Shown: positions 36,243 through 45,441, counted from the first letter of the stretch. The stretch is DNA of 64,000 nucleotides from Mycetocola_B reblochoni (GCF_003667525.1 NZ_RCUW01000007.1:62001-126000), one strand, 5' to 3'. Translations and numbers: made by a program. The notes: generated by a model not told the origin, from the letters alone.

Positions 36243-37130
36243 ATGACCATCACCGACCCCGCCACCTGGCCGATGCCCACACGGCTCCCCAGGGAGCTCG
36301 GGGAGGCTGCCGTCGCCTACGCTGCCGCGGGTATCCCGGTGTTCCCCTGCGCACCCGGTCAGAAGCGCCCGCTCACGGAGCATGGGTTCCAGGACGCCAC
36401 CATTGACCCGGCTCGGATCGCCGCCTGGTGGGGGCGGTATCCGGACGCGAATATCGGCGTCCCGACGGGGACCATGATCGACGTGCTGGATGTAGACGTG
36501 CACGCTGCTGGCACCGGGTACCCGATCCTCCGCACCCTGCAACGAGAGGGGCTGATCGGCTGGTGGGGGCAGGCCGTGCGCTCCCCATCCGGTGGGCTGC
36601 ACCTGTATTACCCGACAGACCCAGAACAGGCACGAGGGTCGTGGTCCCGGGGGCGGGCGCATGTGGACTTCCGCGGAACCGGCGGCTACATCATCGCCCC
36701 GCCCTCCACCATCACCACCGGCCATGGGGACCGCCGCTACGAGGTCATCGCCCGGGGTCGTCGCCCGCGCCCAGTTGACGCGGATGCGATCCGCGAGCTG
36801 CTGACGCCTCAGCCAGGGCGAACACTCCGCCCGGTCGATCCGGCGACGCTGCGGGAGGGGACGGTGGAGCAGCTCGCGGCCTGGGTCGCCGCGCTACCGG
36901 AGGGGAACCGGAACGCGGGACTGTTCTGGGCGGCATGCCGTCTCGGTGAGGCCGGTATGCCCGAGCTCGACACTTTCGGTGCGCTCGAGCCTGCCGCGTC
37001 CGCCGCCGGCCTCGAGGCGCGGGAAATCGCGGCAACGATCCGCTCCGCCCACCGTGCCACGACGATCACTGGGTTGCCGGACGATCCTGTCGCGCAGACT
37101 GTTCGCTCCTTGTTTGGGATCGGGAGGTAA
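36243..37130 (+). CDS. Bifunctional DNA primase/polymerase
   Basis: 295 residues with the prim-pol domain (about 15-190) of the archaeo-eukaryotic primase fold: GIPVFPCAPGQKRPL, WWGRYPDANIGVPTG, the catalytic acidic pair in IDVLDVDVH, and SPSGGLHLYY with the third active-site region. A helical C-terminal part (GTVEQLAAWVAALPEGNRN) resembles the primase C-terminal domain. It would prime or extend element DNA during replication or after transfer. The start is well defined by AAAGGAGGTG five bases upstream. The DUF2637 gene follows after 2 bp. Confidence 0.88.
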   Translation: MTITDPATWPMPTRLPRELGEAAVAYAAAGIPVFPCAPGQKRPLTEHGFQDATIDPARIAAWWGRYPDANIGVPTGTMIDVLDVDVHAAGTGYPILRTLQREGLIGWWGQAVRSPSGGLHLYYPTDPEQARGSWSRGRAHVDFRGTGGYIIAPPSTITTGHGDRRYEVIARGRRPRPVDADAIRELLTPQPGRTLRPVDPATLREGTVEQLAAWVAALPEGNRNAGLFWAACRLGEAGMPELDTFGALEPAASAAGLEAREIAATIRSAHRATTITGLPDDPVAQTVRSLFGIGR

Positions 37131-37132
37131 CT

Positions 37133-37915
37133 ATGACCGGCCCGGCAGTGACAGCTCGTGCCCTGCGCGATCTGGAGCTGAGCCCTGGCGGGACCCCAGT
37201 TGCTGGGGTGTCGCGGTTCGTGATCGTGCTCGCGGTCACCGGGACGATCCTGCTCGCCCTGGGAGCGTTCTGGCTGTCGTTCACGACCCTCCGTGACCTC
37301 GCCGTCCTGTCCGGGATCCCCGAGGGGCAGGCGTGGATGTGGCCGCTGATCGTGGACGGTGTGATCCTGGAAGCCACGATCAGTGTCGTCGCGCTGCGGG
37401 AGTCCGCCCGCACCGCGAGGCGGTTCGCATGGCTACTCCTCGGCGCGGGTGCCGGAGTGTCAGTGGCGGCGAACATCACCCACGCGGTCGTCGCCGCCGA
37501 CACCCGCGTCCCCGCCCTCATCGCCGCATTGGTCGCGTCAGTACCACCGTTGGTACTGCTCGCGATGACGCATCTCACCGTCGAACTCACCCGCAACACC
37601 AGTCCGACCATTCGAGAATCGGCCCCTCCGCTGTCGGTGGCCGAAGAGACCACCACGGTCGCGACGTCCACCCACCCGCACCGGCCCGAGCAGCACCCGA
37701 TACCCGAGCCGCCGGAGACGACGGCCGTCGCGCGGCCGGTGATGACTTGCGGAGGAAGCAGGCAGCGAGGAGAAGCCCGAGTTCGGGCGGTTGCACTTGA
37801 TGCGGAGGGTGTGTCGAAGCGGCAGATCGCCGCGCAACTCGGGGTGCACCCCACCACCGTAGGCCGGTGGGTGAACACACCTGACCGTCAACAGGACGGA
37901 GACCCCCATGATTGA
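37133..37915 (+). CDS. DUF2637 membrane protein with C-terminal HTH
   Basis: 260 residues. Four hydrophobic segments fill about residues 22-155 (FVIVLAVTGTILLALGAF, WPLIVDGVILEATISVVAL, FAWLLLGAGAGVSVAA, ALIAALVASVPPLVLLAM), the DUF2637 arrangement often found beside actinobacterial conjugation genes. The C-terminal part is soluble and ends in a helix-turn-helix (ALDAEGVSKRQIAAQLGVHPTTVGRWV, about 217-245 in two helices). A membrane-tethered DNA-binding role is plausible. The start follows CGGGAGGTAACT, which contains the prim-pol stop. Confidence 0.85.
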   Translation: MTGPAVTARALRDLELSPGGTPVAGVSRFVIVLAVTGTILLALGAFWLSFTTLRDLAVLSGIPEGQAWMWPLIVDGVILEATISVVALRESARTARRFAWLLLGAGAGVSVAANITHAVVAADTRVPALIAALVASVPPLVLLAMTHLTVELTRNTSPTIRESAPPLSVAEETTTVATSTHPHRPEQHPIPEPPETTAVARPVMTCGGSRQRGEARVRAVALDAEGVSKRQIAAQLGVHPTTVGRWVNTPDRQQDGDPHD

Positions 37916-38357
37916 TCCCACCATTAGCCCCGGCCCGGGTCGCGTGGATGCGCCGCCTCTTCGAGAGAGCCACGATCAGCACGCGGACGAGGGTAGACGT
38001 AGCGACACCGCAGCGTCGCCGTCGTCCGCTGTGGCGGCTGAGGAGGCGCGGGCATCGGAGTTTGCCACTCACGGCGACCCCACCATCACCCGCGACGACC
38101 CGGACCCGGTCTCGAAGCGTCCGGGCGTGCAATGGGTGCGACCCACAGATCTCGCCGCCCGCGCTGGGGCCGTCGCCCTGGACCGTGGGGCCGAGTTGAA
38201 CACGCGCCTGCGGGACGCGGTCCTCGACGGGGTCCGTGAGGGCCGCGCCCAGTTGCAGGAGCGTCTGGCCCGCAGGCAGGAGGCCCTGGATTCAGATGGG
38301 AGCAGTCCGACGAGCGTCTTGGGGCGTGGGGTCGGGAGGACGGGGGTGAGCCGGTGA
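37908..38357 (+). CDS. Hypothetical protein with the element's shared tail
   Basis: 149 residues, overlapping the DUF2637 gene by 8 bp. The first half is low-complexity and charged. The second holds a helix (RLRDAVLDGVREGRAQLQERL) leading into LARRQEALDSDGSSPTS, one version of the C-terminal tail found on several element proteins. There is no membrane segment and no recognised domain. Confidence 0.7.
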   Translation: MIDPTISPGPGRVDAPPLRESHDQHADEGRRSDTAASPSSAVAAEEARASEFATHGDPTITRDDPDPVSKRPGVQWVRPTDLAARAGAVALDRGAELNTRLRDAVLDGVREGRAQLQERLARRQEALDSDGSSPTSVLGRGVGRTGVSR

Positions 38358-38440
38358 CCGCTGCCTGTCCCGGCACCACCCGAGTGCCGAACGACACCCA
38401 CACCCCCTAAACCAGCAATCTCGCCTTCCGGCTGCTCACT

Positions 38441-38590
38441 GTGACACGGATGGCACCGCACAGGCCCGCACGAGTACGGCGGGTCTGCTGGTCTCCCCCA
38501 TGCCACCGCACGGCCGTGCTGCGTGCGATGGCGGTGATCGGCGATCTCAAGTCGGGGTTCGTCCTGGTGGGTGTCGCACCTATCTGTTGA
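38441..38590 (+). CDS. Possible small basic protein
   Basis: A 49-codon frame from GTG 38441 (ATG at 38450): basic, with two CH-type cysteines (VCWSPPCHRT) and a C-terminal GDLKSGFVLVGVAPIC. Its stop falls in the intergenic motif before the next gene. Codon use looks coding-like, but it is short and unrecognised. The interval 38358-38618 otherwise holds only the motif. Confidence 0.3.
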   Translation: MTRMAPHRPARVRRVCWSPPCHRTAVLRAMAVIGDLKSGFVLVGVAPIC

Positions 38591-38618
38591 CGGATCTCAT
38601 CACGTTTCAGGAGTCGCT

Positions 38619-39467
38619 ATGAACCATCACCACCCATCCACACCCACCCAGGCGGCATCATTGCCGCCGGACTTCACCACCAGCGAAGGGCTGCGCGAGC
38701 TACTCACCGAGCTGAACGAGCACAACGCCTGGGCCACCCGCCCAGTCGCCGCGGAGCTCATGGTGTACGCCACCGGGAAGTATGCGCCGATCGCGAAAGC
38801 CTGGCACCGCGACCCCACCGACGCCGCCTATGAGGCGTTCCTCGCGATGCGGCAACCCACCACACTCAAAGCGGATGATCCGTGGGCGGTGATCACGCGT
38901 GCGGTGGCGCTCGGCATCGCCGCCGAAGTCCACGCCGACCGCAACATGACGTCCCAGGACAAAGCGCGGCGCCCGTCGAAAAGGCCGGCGGAGGAGCCGA
39001 TGCGGGCCGGGCACTACGAGGAGTTCTTCTACGACGTCCACCCCCACGCCCACCTCCTCCACACCAGCGGAAACCGCGAGGACACATCGGTGGATCGGGT
39101 GATCCGCGCAACGTGCGTATTCCTCGTCCTCACCGACTGGCCAGCCCGCCCCGTCGAGCAAGCGGTGGACTACATCGCCCACCGCATCACCGGTCTGTCC
39201 TCCGGCAGCTCCGCACTTGAGGTTGTTGCCAAGGAGTTGCATATCGCGATCCGTCTCGGCTACACCCCCAACGAATGGGCAGGCCTCGTTCGCCTGGTCG
39301 TCGGCACCAAGACCGGCAGACGCAAGAGCGGGGACTACGGGCTGTTCGCCCGCGTCCTGCTCGGTGACGACGTCGCTGACCTGTTGCGCGACGAGACCCT
39401 CGTGGCGACCTCCCGCCGGATGGCATCCATACCTGACGGGCAGGAAAACAACGGAGGTGCGTTGTGA
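38619..39467 (+). CDS. Hypothetical protein of the conjugative element
   Basis: 282 residues, no family recognised. It starts at ATG 38619 after TTTCAGGAG and after the recurrent intergenic motif. It appears soluble and helical, with conserved-looking stretches VYATGKYAPIAKAWHRD, ATCVFLVLTDWPARPVEQAVDYIAHRIT and GYTPNEWAGLVRLVVGTKTG. It ends in a GTGA overlap with the ParB-like gene, so the two probably act together, perhaps in replication or segregation. Confidence 0.7.
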   Translation: MNHHHPSTPTQAASLPPDFTTSEGLRELLTELNEHNAWATRPVAAELMVYATGKYAPIAKAWHRDPTDAAYEAFLAMRQPTTLKADDPWAVITRAVALGIAAEVHADRNMTSQDKARRPSKRPAEEPMRAGHYEEFFYDVHPHAHLLHTSGNREDTSVDRVIRATCVFLVLTDWPARPVEQAVDYIAHRITGLSSGSSALEVVAKELHIAIRLGYTPNEWAGLVRLVVGTKTGRRKSGDYGLFARVLLGDDVADLLRDETLVATSRRMASIPDGQENNGGAL

Positions 39468-40549
39468 GTCGTGGTCATTTGGTGTTGGAGCATGCGCTGG
39501 ATCAGCTGAAGAGCGGGTCGCAGTTCCGGCGTGACCCGGACGAGGATCTCGACGACCTGTGTGAGTCGATCCGTCGCACTGGTGTGTTGAACCCGCCCGC
39601 GGTGACCGAGGGGTACGTGATCATCACCGGGAACCGCCGGGTCGCGGCGATGCAGCGTCTCGGGATGCGGGTCACGCCGATCTGGGTCGTCCCGGGCGTG
39701 TCCGACAAGCTCTCCTACATTCTTGCGATCCGTGACGAGCAGACCCTCCAGAAAGCGTTGAAACCGTTGGAACAGGCAGAACTCTCCGAAGAACTGAAAG
39801 CCCTCTACGCGGAGGACACGGCACGGGTGAAGGCGGGATCGTTGTTCGGCGAGGGCGGGAAGAAGCAGGACAGGAGCGGTGGTGCCGATTCGGCACCACC
39901 GCTCGACCTCGCCAATCTCAACGATAGGAAGGCGCGGGTGCAGGCGGCACGCGCGGTGACGGGTAGGGATTCGCGGACGATGTTGGAGCAGATCAACCAG
40001 CTCAAACAGATCGCTGCGGACGATAGTGAAGACCCCTATGTGCGCCAGCACGCCGCGGAAGCGTTGCTGGAGATCAACGAGGACCGGAAGGTCAACGGCC
40101 GCTTCCAGGCCGTCAAGACGAGACAGAACCTCGCCCGCCTCACCCGGCTCGCCGAACACCCCGACACCCCGGAGCAGGCACGCACCGCTGCCGCCACAGA
40201 ACTGCGAACCCTTCATGACATCGATTCACCGGCCGAAGCATTGAAGGAATCCGGGCTCGCGTTGGCTCGCGTCACCGAAATCCAGAAGGCCGCGACCGAC
40301 CCTGCCCTGATCGGGTGGAAAGACGTGGACCCGCTGCTGCGAGAGAAACACCAGATCCGCAAGCTCGTCGATCTACTGCGCCGGGAGCACGGCTGGTGGG
40401 ACCGCTACAACCCCGAGGACTTCGGAAGGTACGCCGACGAGGAGCAGTGGGAACTCGTCGAGACCTACATTACCGAAGCCAGCGGTTTCCTCGACCGGGC
40501 CCGCACCGCACGAGGGACGAGCGAAGAGACCGCTGATGCCGACGTATGA
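39464..40549 (+). CDS. ParB/Srx-like DNA-binding protein
   Basis: 361 residues. The N-terminal 90 or so residues form a ParB/sulfiredoxin-fold domain: LDQLKSGSQFRRDPDEDLDDLCESI (two pieces), then GVLNPPAV and TGNRRVAAMQRLG, the GxRR box that in ParB binds CTP. The rest is helical, without the usual central HTH that I can recognise. It may act in element partition or as a transcription factor. The start is GTG in a GTGA overlap. Confidence 0.8.
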   Translation: MSRGHLVLEHALDQLKSGSQFRRDPDEDLDDLCESIRRTGVLNPPAVTEGYVIITGNRRVAAMQRLGMRVTPIWVVPGVSDKLSYILAIRDEQTLQKALKPLEQAELSEELKALYAEDTARVKAGSLFGEGGKKQDRSGGADSAPPLDLANLNDRKARVQAARAVTGRDSRTMLEQINQLKQIAADDSEDPYVRQHAAEALLEINEDRKVNGRFQAVKTRQNLARLTRLAEHPDTPEQARTAAATELRTLHDIDSPAEALKESGLALARVTEIQKAATDPALIGWKDVDPLLREKHQIRKLVDLLRREHGWWDRYNPEDFGRYADEEQWELVETYITEASGFLDRARTARGTSEETADADV

Positions 40550-41000
40550 CGTCCCAAGCCGGGACGCGGACGAGCTCGCGGAGGCCGCGCGCGGGCTGGC
40601 GTATGCGACGCGGCAGATCGAGTCCCCGGAGGACACGTATGAGGTGCTCGGGTCGCTACATCTGACGTTGTCGCGGATCCAACAGGGGCTGCAGCAACTC
40701 GCGGCCTGGCACGACCGGCACGCCTCGTTCGCTGCTACCGACGACGGTGACCGGGCCGCGGGGCACGATCACGCGGTCAAGGCCGGTGGCTGGTTGACGA
40801 TTGCCGCTGCCTCCACGGAGCAGGTGGTCCAGCTCGTGATGAAAGCCCACAGTGAGAACGGGCGGATCGCCTGGCAGCCCGAGGCTGCACGGACACAATC
40901 CACGGGCCTCGCTGAGGCACTCGCGGAACGGGAAGCGGCGCTCGACTCCGGACCCCCAGCAAGCGGACACACCAACCAGAGCACGGGCCTCTCGCGCTGA
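40536..41000 (+). CDS. Hypothetical helical protein with the shared tail
   Basis: 154 residues, overlapping the ParB-like gene by 14 bp. A predicted helical bundle (ADELAEAARGLAYATRQI, LGSLHLTLSRIQQGLQQLAAW, IAAASTEQVVQLVMKAH) precedes the tail LAEREAALDSGPPASG, the clearest example of the element's C-terminal motif. No family is recognised. Confidence 0.72.
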   Translation: MPTYDVPSRDADELAEAARGLAYATRQIESPEDTYEVLGSLHLTLSRIQQGLQQLAAWHDRHASFAATDDGDRAAGHDHAVKAGGWLTIAAASTEQVVQLVMKAHSENGRIAWQPEAARTQSTGLAEALAEREAALDSGPPASGHTNQSTGLSR

Positions 41001-41076
41001 GAGCGGAGCGGACGGCGGACGGGCGGCGCACCTATCGGGTGACCCCGCCCGCTCCTCTTGTTGGAAGGCCCGCCCC

Positions 41077-41772
41077 ATGTTCTCTCCTCACTCTGACGGC
41101 CAACGCCGTCGACGCCGTCTGATCATCACCCTCACCGCGACCGGTCTCGTGATCGCGGTGCTCGCCGGTGTCGGCATCTACGGCCTCATTACCGGACCCC
41201 GCGGCAACGCCGACGCTCCCGGGGACCGCCCGCCCGCATCCATGACATCGGTCGACCCCGCCGACCCGAACGGTCAGCCGGAAGAGGCGGAGCTGCCAGT
41301 CCTGGCGCGCACGAACAACCCCGAGGCCTACGTCCGCGCGGTCGCGGCGGCACTGTTCAACTGGGACACCTTCACCCTCCTGACCCCTTCGGATCACCGG
41401 GCAGTGTTGATCGAAGAGGCCGACCCGTCCGGCACCGAGACCCCGGGGCTGATCTCCGACCTGGACGGATACTTCCCGTCGACGTCGACGTGGCGGGATC
41501 TTGCCGAGTACCGCACCCGCCAGCACCTTGAGATCGACCGGGTATTCGTCCCCGCGCAGTGGGAGGAAGCGATCGCCGTCTCCGGTGGGCAGATCGCCGA
41601 CGGGACGGTCGCGTACACGGTCGAGGGCATCAGGCACCGGGACGGGGTCTGGTACGACGACCCCGTCACCAGTGAGCATGCGGTGGCGTTCACGGTGTTC
41701 GTGTCCTGTGAGCCGGTGTTCGACCGGTGCCATCTGCTGCGCCTGTCCGAACTCGACAACCCCCTCCGATAG
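41077..41772 (+). CDS. VirB8/TcpC-like conjugation protein
   Basis: 231 residues: a basic start (GQRRRRR), one membrane helix (about 15-38), a Pro/Asp-rich linker, then an extracellular alpha/beta domain (NPEAYVRAVAAALFNWDT, TWRDLAEYRTRQHLEIDRV, GTVAYTVEGIRHRDG) that resembles the NTF2-like fold of VirB8 and TcpC scaffold proteins. Its place at the head of the secretion genes supports this. It is preceded by the intergenic motif. Confidence 0.65.
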   Translation: MFSPHSDGQRRRRRLIITLTATGLVIAVLAGVGIYGLITGPRGNADAPGDRPPASMTSVDPADPNGQPEEAELPVLARTNNPEAYVRAVAAALFNWDTFTLLTPSDHRAVLIEEADPSGTETPGLISDLDGYFPSTSTWRDLAEYRTRQHLEIDRVFVPAQWEEAIAVSGGQIADGTVAYTVEGIRHRDGVWYDDPVTSEHAVAFTVFVSCEPVFDRCHLLRLSELDNPLR

Positions 41773-41786
41773 GACGGGGCACGGTC

Positions 41787-42956
41787 ATGAAGAAGCTCCT
41801 CGCCGCCGCAGCCACGTTCATGCTGCTCGCCCCGATGCTCGGGCTGCTCAGCGTCGGGGTGCTGGTGAACCCGGCCGTCCTCAACCAGGGAAACTGCATC
41901 GCCAGTGGGGTGGTCCTTGGGCCGATCCCGGACTCGCTGGAAGTGACGATGAAGGACGGATATACCTTCACGTTGAACCGGCAGCAGCTCACCCATGCCG
42001 GGACGATCGTCACCGTCGGCGGCAGCATCCCTGGGGTGGGGCGGGACGGGATCCTGATCGCGTTGATGGCGGCGCTGACGGAGTCGACGCTGCGGCAGCT
42101 CGCCAACACCGGCACCTACCCCGAGAGCGGCGATTACCCGAACGACGGCAACGGCTCCGACCACGACAGCTTGGGTCTGTTCCAGATGCGCCCGCAGGCC
42201 GGGTGGGGCACCGTCGCCGAGCTCATGGACACGACCTATCAGGCGCGGGCCTTCTACGGCGGACCCGACGGCCCCAACTACCCCTCACCCCGCGGCCTCC
42301 TCGACATTCCGGGGTGGGAGCAGATGGACAAAGGCGAAGCCGCCCAAGCCGTCGAAGTGTCCGCCTACCCGGACCGGTACCAGAACTACGAACCCGTCGC
42401 CCGCACCATCCTCGACACCCTCACCCGCAACACCGGCGGCGGCGGAAGCGGGGTACCCGGGGACACGAACATTCCCGAGACGTCCCGGTTGGTGTTTCCG
42501 CTGCCGACAGGCAGCTATGTGCACACCTCCTCGTTCGGTCCGCGCATCGACCCCATCACCGGGGAGGCACGCCTGCACTCCGGGACCGACTGGGCAGCCC
42601 CCGACGGAACCCCGATCTTTGCCCTCGCCGACGGCCTCGTCACCTACGCGGGGATGGTCGATGGGTATTCGGGACAGATCACCATCGAGCACACCATCGG
42701 CGGCGAGAAAGTCGCGACGAAGTACATCCACATGTGGGCCCACGGCATCCACGTCCAAGCTGGCGACCAGGTCACCGCAGGGCAACACATCGGCGACGTC
42801 GGATCGTCCGGCCACTCGACCGGCCCGCACCTGCACTTCCAAGTCCACCCCGGCGGCGCGAACGCCCCCGCCGTCGACGCGGAGCCGTGGCTCGCAGAGC
42901 ACGGTGTCGAAGGCATCGACGCGCCCGTCGGTGGCGGGCCAGGCTGCACCAGATGA
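41787..42956 (+). CDS. Cell-wall hydrolase: lysozyme-like plus M23 peptidase
   Basis: 389 residues, secreted. It has a signal or anchor helix (residues 5-28), a lysozyme/SLT-like domain (about 80-200, DSLGLFQMRPQAGWG) and an M23 LytM endopeptidase domain (about 245-365) with HSGTDWAAPDG and GPHLHFQVHPGG carrying the zinc ligands. Two-domain wall hydrolases of this type (compare VirB1, PrgK, TcpG) open the cell wall for the conjugation channel. It lies 14 bp after the VirB8-like gene. Confidence 0.9.
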   Translation: MKKLLAAAATFMLLAPMLGLLSVGVLVNPAVLNQGNCIASGVVLGPIPDSLEVTMKDGYTFTLNRQQLTHAGTIVTVGGSIPGVGRDGILIALMAALTESTLRQLANTGTYPESGDYPNDGNGSDHDSLGLFQMRPQAGWGTVAELMDTTYQARAFYGGPDGPNYPSPRGLLDIPGWEQMDKGEAAQAVEVSAYPDRYQNYEPVARTILDTLTRNTGGGGSGVPGDTNIPETSRLVFPLPTGSYVHTSSFGPRIDPITGEARLHSGTDWAAPDGTPIFALADGLVTYAGMVDGYSGQITIEHTIGGEKVATKYIHMWAHGIHVQAGDQVTAGQHIGDVGSSGHSTGPHLHFQVHPGGANAPAVDAEPWLAEHGVEGIDAPVGGGPGCTR

Positions 42957-43032
42957 TCTGAGGGAGGTCTGGCGGGGTGGGTGGCGCACCTGACCGGTGC
43001 CCGCCCACCCCGTTGTCGTGAGGAGAACCGCC

Positions 43033-43332
43033 ATGCCCGCCATCACCCTGGCCCTGCTACAGGCTGAGAACGTCTACCCCGATCTCTCCGGTGTCGGAGG
43101 CCGCTCCACCCTCATCGAGATCGTCGGCGCGCTGCTCACGATCGTGTTGATCGTCTCCGTGCTCATGCTCGTCGTCTCCGGGATCGTCTGGGCGGTGTCC
43201 TCTTCGGCTGGGAACCCGCAGACCGCCACGAAAGGGAAAGTCGGGGTGTTCGTCGCCCTCGGAGCCGCCGTCCTCGCAGGCGCCGGGGTGGCCTGGATGA
43301 ACTTCCTCCTGAACCTCGGCGACACCCTCTGA
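43033..43332 (+). CDS. Small two-helix membrane protein, VirB2/pilin-like, copy 1
   Basis: 99 residues with two membrane helices (about 28-55 and 70-93) joined by a short basic loop (SAGNPQTATKGKVG). Size, topology and position match VirB2/TrbC-like or DUF6112 proteins of actinobacterial elements. The next gene is a clear paralogue. The start follows GAGGAGAAC and the intergenic motif. Confidence 0.75.
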   Translation: MPAITLALLQAENVYPDLSGVGGRSTLIEIVGALLTIVLIVSVLMLVVSGIVWAVSSSAGNPQTATKGKVGVFVALGAAVLAGAGVAWMNFLLNLGDTL

Positions 43333-43418
43333 GCCCGGTCGCACGTCCCGGCGTCGCACCTGTCCCAGTGACCCCGCACGACCGGATACGGGGCGATCGC
43401 TTGTGAAGGAGCCCACCC

Positions 43419-43742
43419 ATGCCTGCCGTTCTCGACACCCTCACCACCCTCACCGCGGTGCTGCCCGCGAATGTGGACATCACCCCGAACGACTCCGGAC
43501 TCCCCGGCATCGCCGCGCTGCGCACGGTCGTGGGTGCGGTGATGACGATCGGGCTGATCCTGTCCGTCCTCGCCCTCATCATCTCCGCCGTCGTCTGGGG
43601 CTTCGGCTCCAACAGCAGCAACCCGCACCTCGCGTCGCGGGGGAAGGTCGGGGTGCTGATCTCCTGCGGGGCCGCGATCATCACCGGCGCGTCCGTGACG
43701 CTGATCAACTTCTTCTGGAACGTCGGCCAGACCGTCTCCTAA
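43419..43742 (+). CDS. Small two-helix membrane protein, VirB2/pilin-like, copy 2
   Basis: 107 residues, paralogous to the preceding gene: the same two helices and a matching loop, NPHLASRGKVGVL against NPQTATKGKVGVF. The two copies differ mainly before the first helix. Different exported N-termini might give different roles in the channel or pilus. It has AAGGAG at the start and the intergenic motif upstream. Confidence 0.75.
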   Translation: MPAVLDTLTTLTAVLPANVDITPNDSGLPGIAALRTVVGAVMTIGLILSVLALIISAVVWGFGSNSSNPHLASRGKVGVLISCGAAIITGASVTLINFFWNVGQTVS

Positions 43743-43778
43743 CCACCAACATCTCGAGCCGTAGAAGGGAGGGGTGTT

Positions 43779-45257
43779 GTGGCTGGTATCTGTGACGTCC
43801 CCATCATCAGCAACGTCTGCGACGCCGTCGGCGAAGGTGCAGCCACCCTGGTGGCTGCACCATTCGACTGGCTCGCCCAAGCGATCGGGCACGCTGCGTC
43901 CTGGCTCTTCCAGGGAGTGTGGGCGCTGTTCGACTCGACCACCCTGGTCGACATCACTGGGGCGGGCTACATCGGCGTGTACAACGTGATGTTCGGGATC
44001 GCGATCTTCCTCATGCTGATCTTCTTCTGCCTCCAACTCATCACCGGACTCATCAGACGCGACCCCACCGCCCTTTCCCGCGCCGCCCTCGGGCTCGCTA
44101 AGAGCGTGCTCGGGTCGTTCCTGGTGATCACGTTGACGGCAACACTGCTCGAGATCGTCGACCAGCTGAGCATCGGGATCATCCAGGCGACCGGGACGAC
44201 GTTGGAGGAGATGGGCGGGAAGGTCGGGGTCCTCGTCGCAGGTCTCGCCGCGATCAACCTCAGCGCACCCGGTGCCGGGGCGATCATCACCATCTTCCTC
44301 AGTTTTCTGGCCATCTGCGCAGCAGCGATCGTCTGGTTCTCGCTGCTCATCCGCAAGGCACTGATCCTGGTCGCCGTCGTGATGGCACCGATCGCCCTGT
44401 CGGGGGCGAGTTGGGATGCGACCAAGGGGTGGTTCGGGAAGTGGGCGTCGTTCGTGCTCGCGTTGATCTTCTCGAAGCTCGTGATCGTGGTGGTGTTCCT
44501 CGTGGCGATCAATCAGGTGAACGCGCCGATCGACATGGACCTCAGCTCGATCGCGGATCCGATCGCGGGGATCGTGCTGATGTTCATCGCCGCGTTCGCC
44601 CCCTACATGGTCTACAAATTCATCTCCTTCGTCGGCTTCGACATGTACCACGTCATGTCCGCCGAGCAGGAGTCGAAGCAGGCCATGAACCGGCCCATGC
44701 CCCTGCCCGGCAAGCCCGATGGTGGCGGGCCGCAGAAAATCCTCGACGGCGGCAGCGGCAGCAAGAACGACGGTGGTGGGAACAACGGTGGCGGTAGCGG
44801 GAATCCGCCGCCACCGAGTGGTTCACCGCAGCCCGCTGCCGGAGCAAATGCGGGTGCGGGTGGCGGCACGGCCGCAGCCGCGGGTGGTGCGGCGGCAGGT
44901 TCGGGTGGTGCGGCTGCCGGTGGTGGCGGTGCTGCCGCAGCAGGCGGTGCCGGTGCGGGAGCGGCGGCTGGCCCGGTCGGGATCGCCGCGGTCGCCGGGG
45001 CGAAGATCGCCAAGGGTGCAGCGGAGGCCGGCCCGAAGCTCGGCGGCGCGATCGGCCGCACCGCCGACGGCCACGCCGGCGCCGCCAGCGAGGGGCAGGC
45101 CACGCCGCCGCCACCGCCGGACCGATCGACACCGCCCGCACAGCCCACCGCACCGGCCCCGAGCGCCCCTGCGCCGAAGCCGCAGGCACCGCCCGCGAAC
45201 AACGGCGGTGGCGGTGGGCAGGCTCCGCCGCCGCCGAAGCCCGCACCGAAAACCTGA
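43779..45257 (+). CDS. VirB6/TrbL-like channel protein
   Basis: 492 residues, GTG start after GGGAGG. The first 310 residues carry about seven membrane segments (YNVMFGIAIFLMLIFFCLQLI, AIITIFLSFLAICAAAIVWF, LIFSKLVIVVVFLVA, AGIVLMFIAAFAPYMVY) with VMAPIALSGASWDATKGW between them, in the manner of VirB6/TrbL inner-membrane channel proteins. The last 180 residues are low-complexity Gly/Ala/Pro, probably disordered in the cytoplasm. It lies between the pilin-like genes and the SCO6880 gene. Confidence 0.83.
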   Translation: MAGICDVPIISNVCDAVGEGAATLVAAPFDWLAQAIGHAASWLFQGVWALFDSTTLVDITGAGYIGVYNVMFGIAIFLMLIFFCLQLITGLIRRDPTALSRAALGLAKSVLGSFLVITLTATLLEIVDQLSIGIIQATGTTLEEMGGKVGVLVAGLAAINLSAPGAGAIITIFLSFLAICAAAIVWFSLLIRKALILVAVVMAPIALSGASWDATKGWFGKWASFVLALIFSKLVIVVVFLVAINQVNAPIDMDLSSIADPIAGIVLMFIAAFAPYMVYKFISFVGFDMYHVMSAEQESKQAMNRPMPLPGKPDGGGPQKILDGGSGSKNDGGGNNGGGSGNPPPPSGSPQPAAGANAGAGGGTAAAAGGAAAGSGGAAAGGGGAAAAGGAGAGAAAGPVGIAAVAGAKIAKGAAEAGPKLGGAIGRTADGHAGAASEGQATPPPPPDRSTPPAQPTAPAPSAPAPKPQAPPANNGGGGGQAPPPPKPAPKT

Positions 45258-45304
45258 CCTGGAGACGATCCGCGACTGAGAGGAGGTGAAGCACTCCGTC
45301 ATCT

Positions 45305-45382
45305 GGGCGGTGGCCCGTGAACAGCACACCCCGGTGGTCAGACAGCGACCTGACCCCCGGGGTGGTTCACGGGCCACCGCCC
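45305..45382 (+). promoter_or_regulatory. Nested long hairpin before the SCO6880 gene
   Basis: GGGCGGTGGCCCGTGAAC (45305-45322) is exactly complementary to 45365-45382. The interval between them contains two further pairings, CACCCCGG with CCGGGGTG and GGTCAG with CTGACC. The whole folds into a stem of about 30 bp with small bulges, in the 184-bp gap after the VirB6-like gene. It could be a terminator or attenuator, or a DNA cruciform such as an origin of transfer. No T-run follows it. Confidence 0.65.
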
Positions 45383-45441
45383 GCTGTGGTGTCCGTACCT
45401 GACCGGCGACCCCGATCCGTTCGCCTGTTCAGGAGCACCCT

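Noticed and set aside
38358..38440. An 18-codon ORF from GTG near 38354
   Set aside because: Too short and without support.
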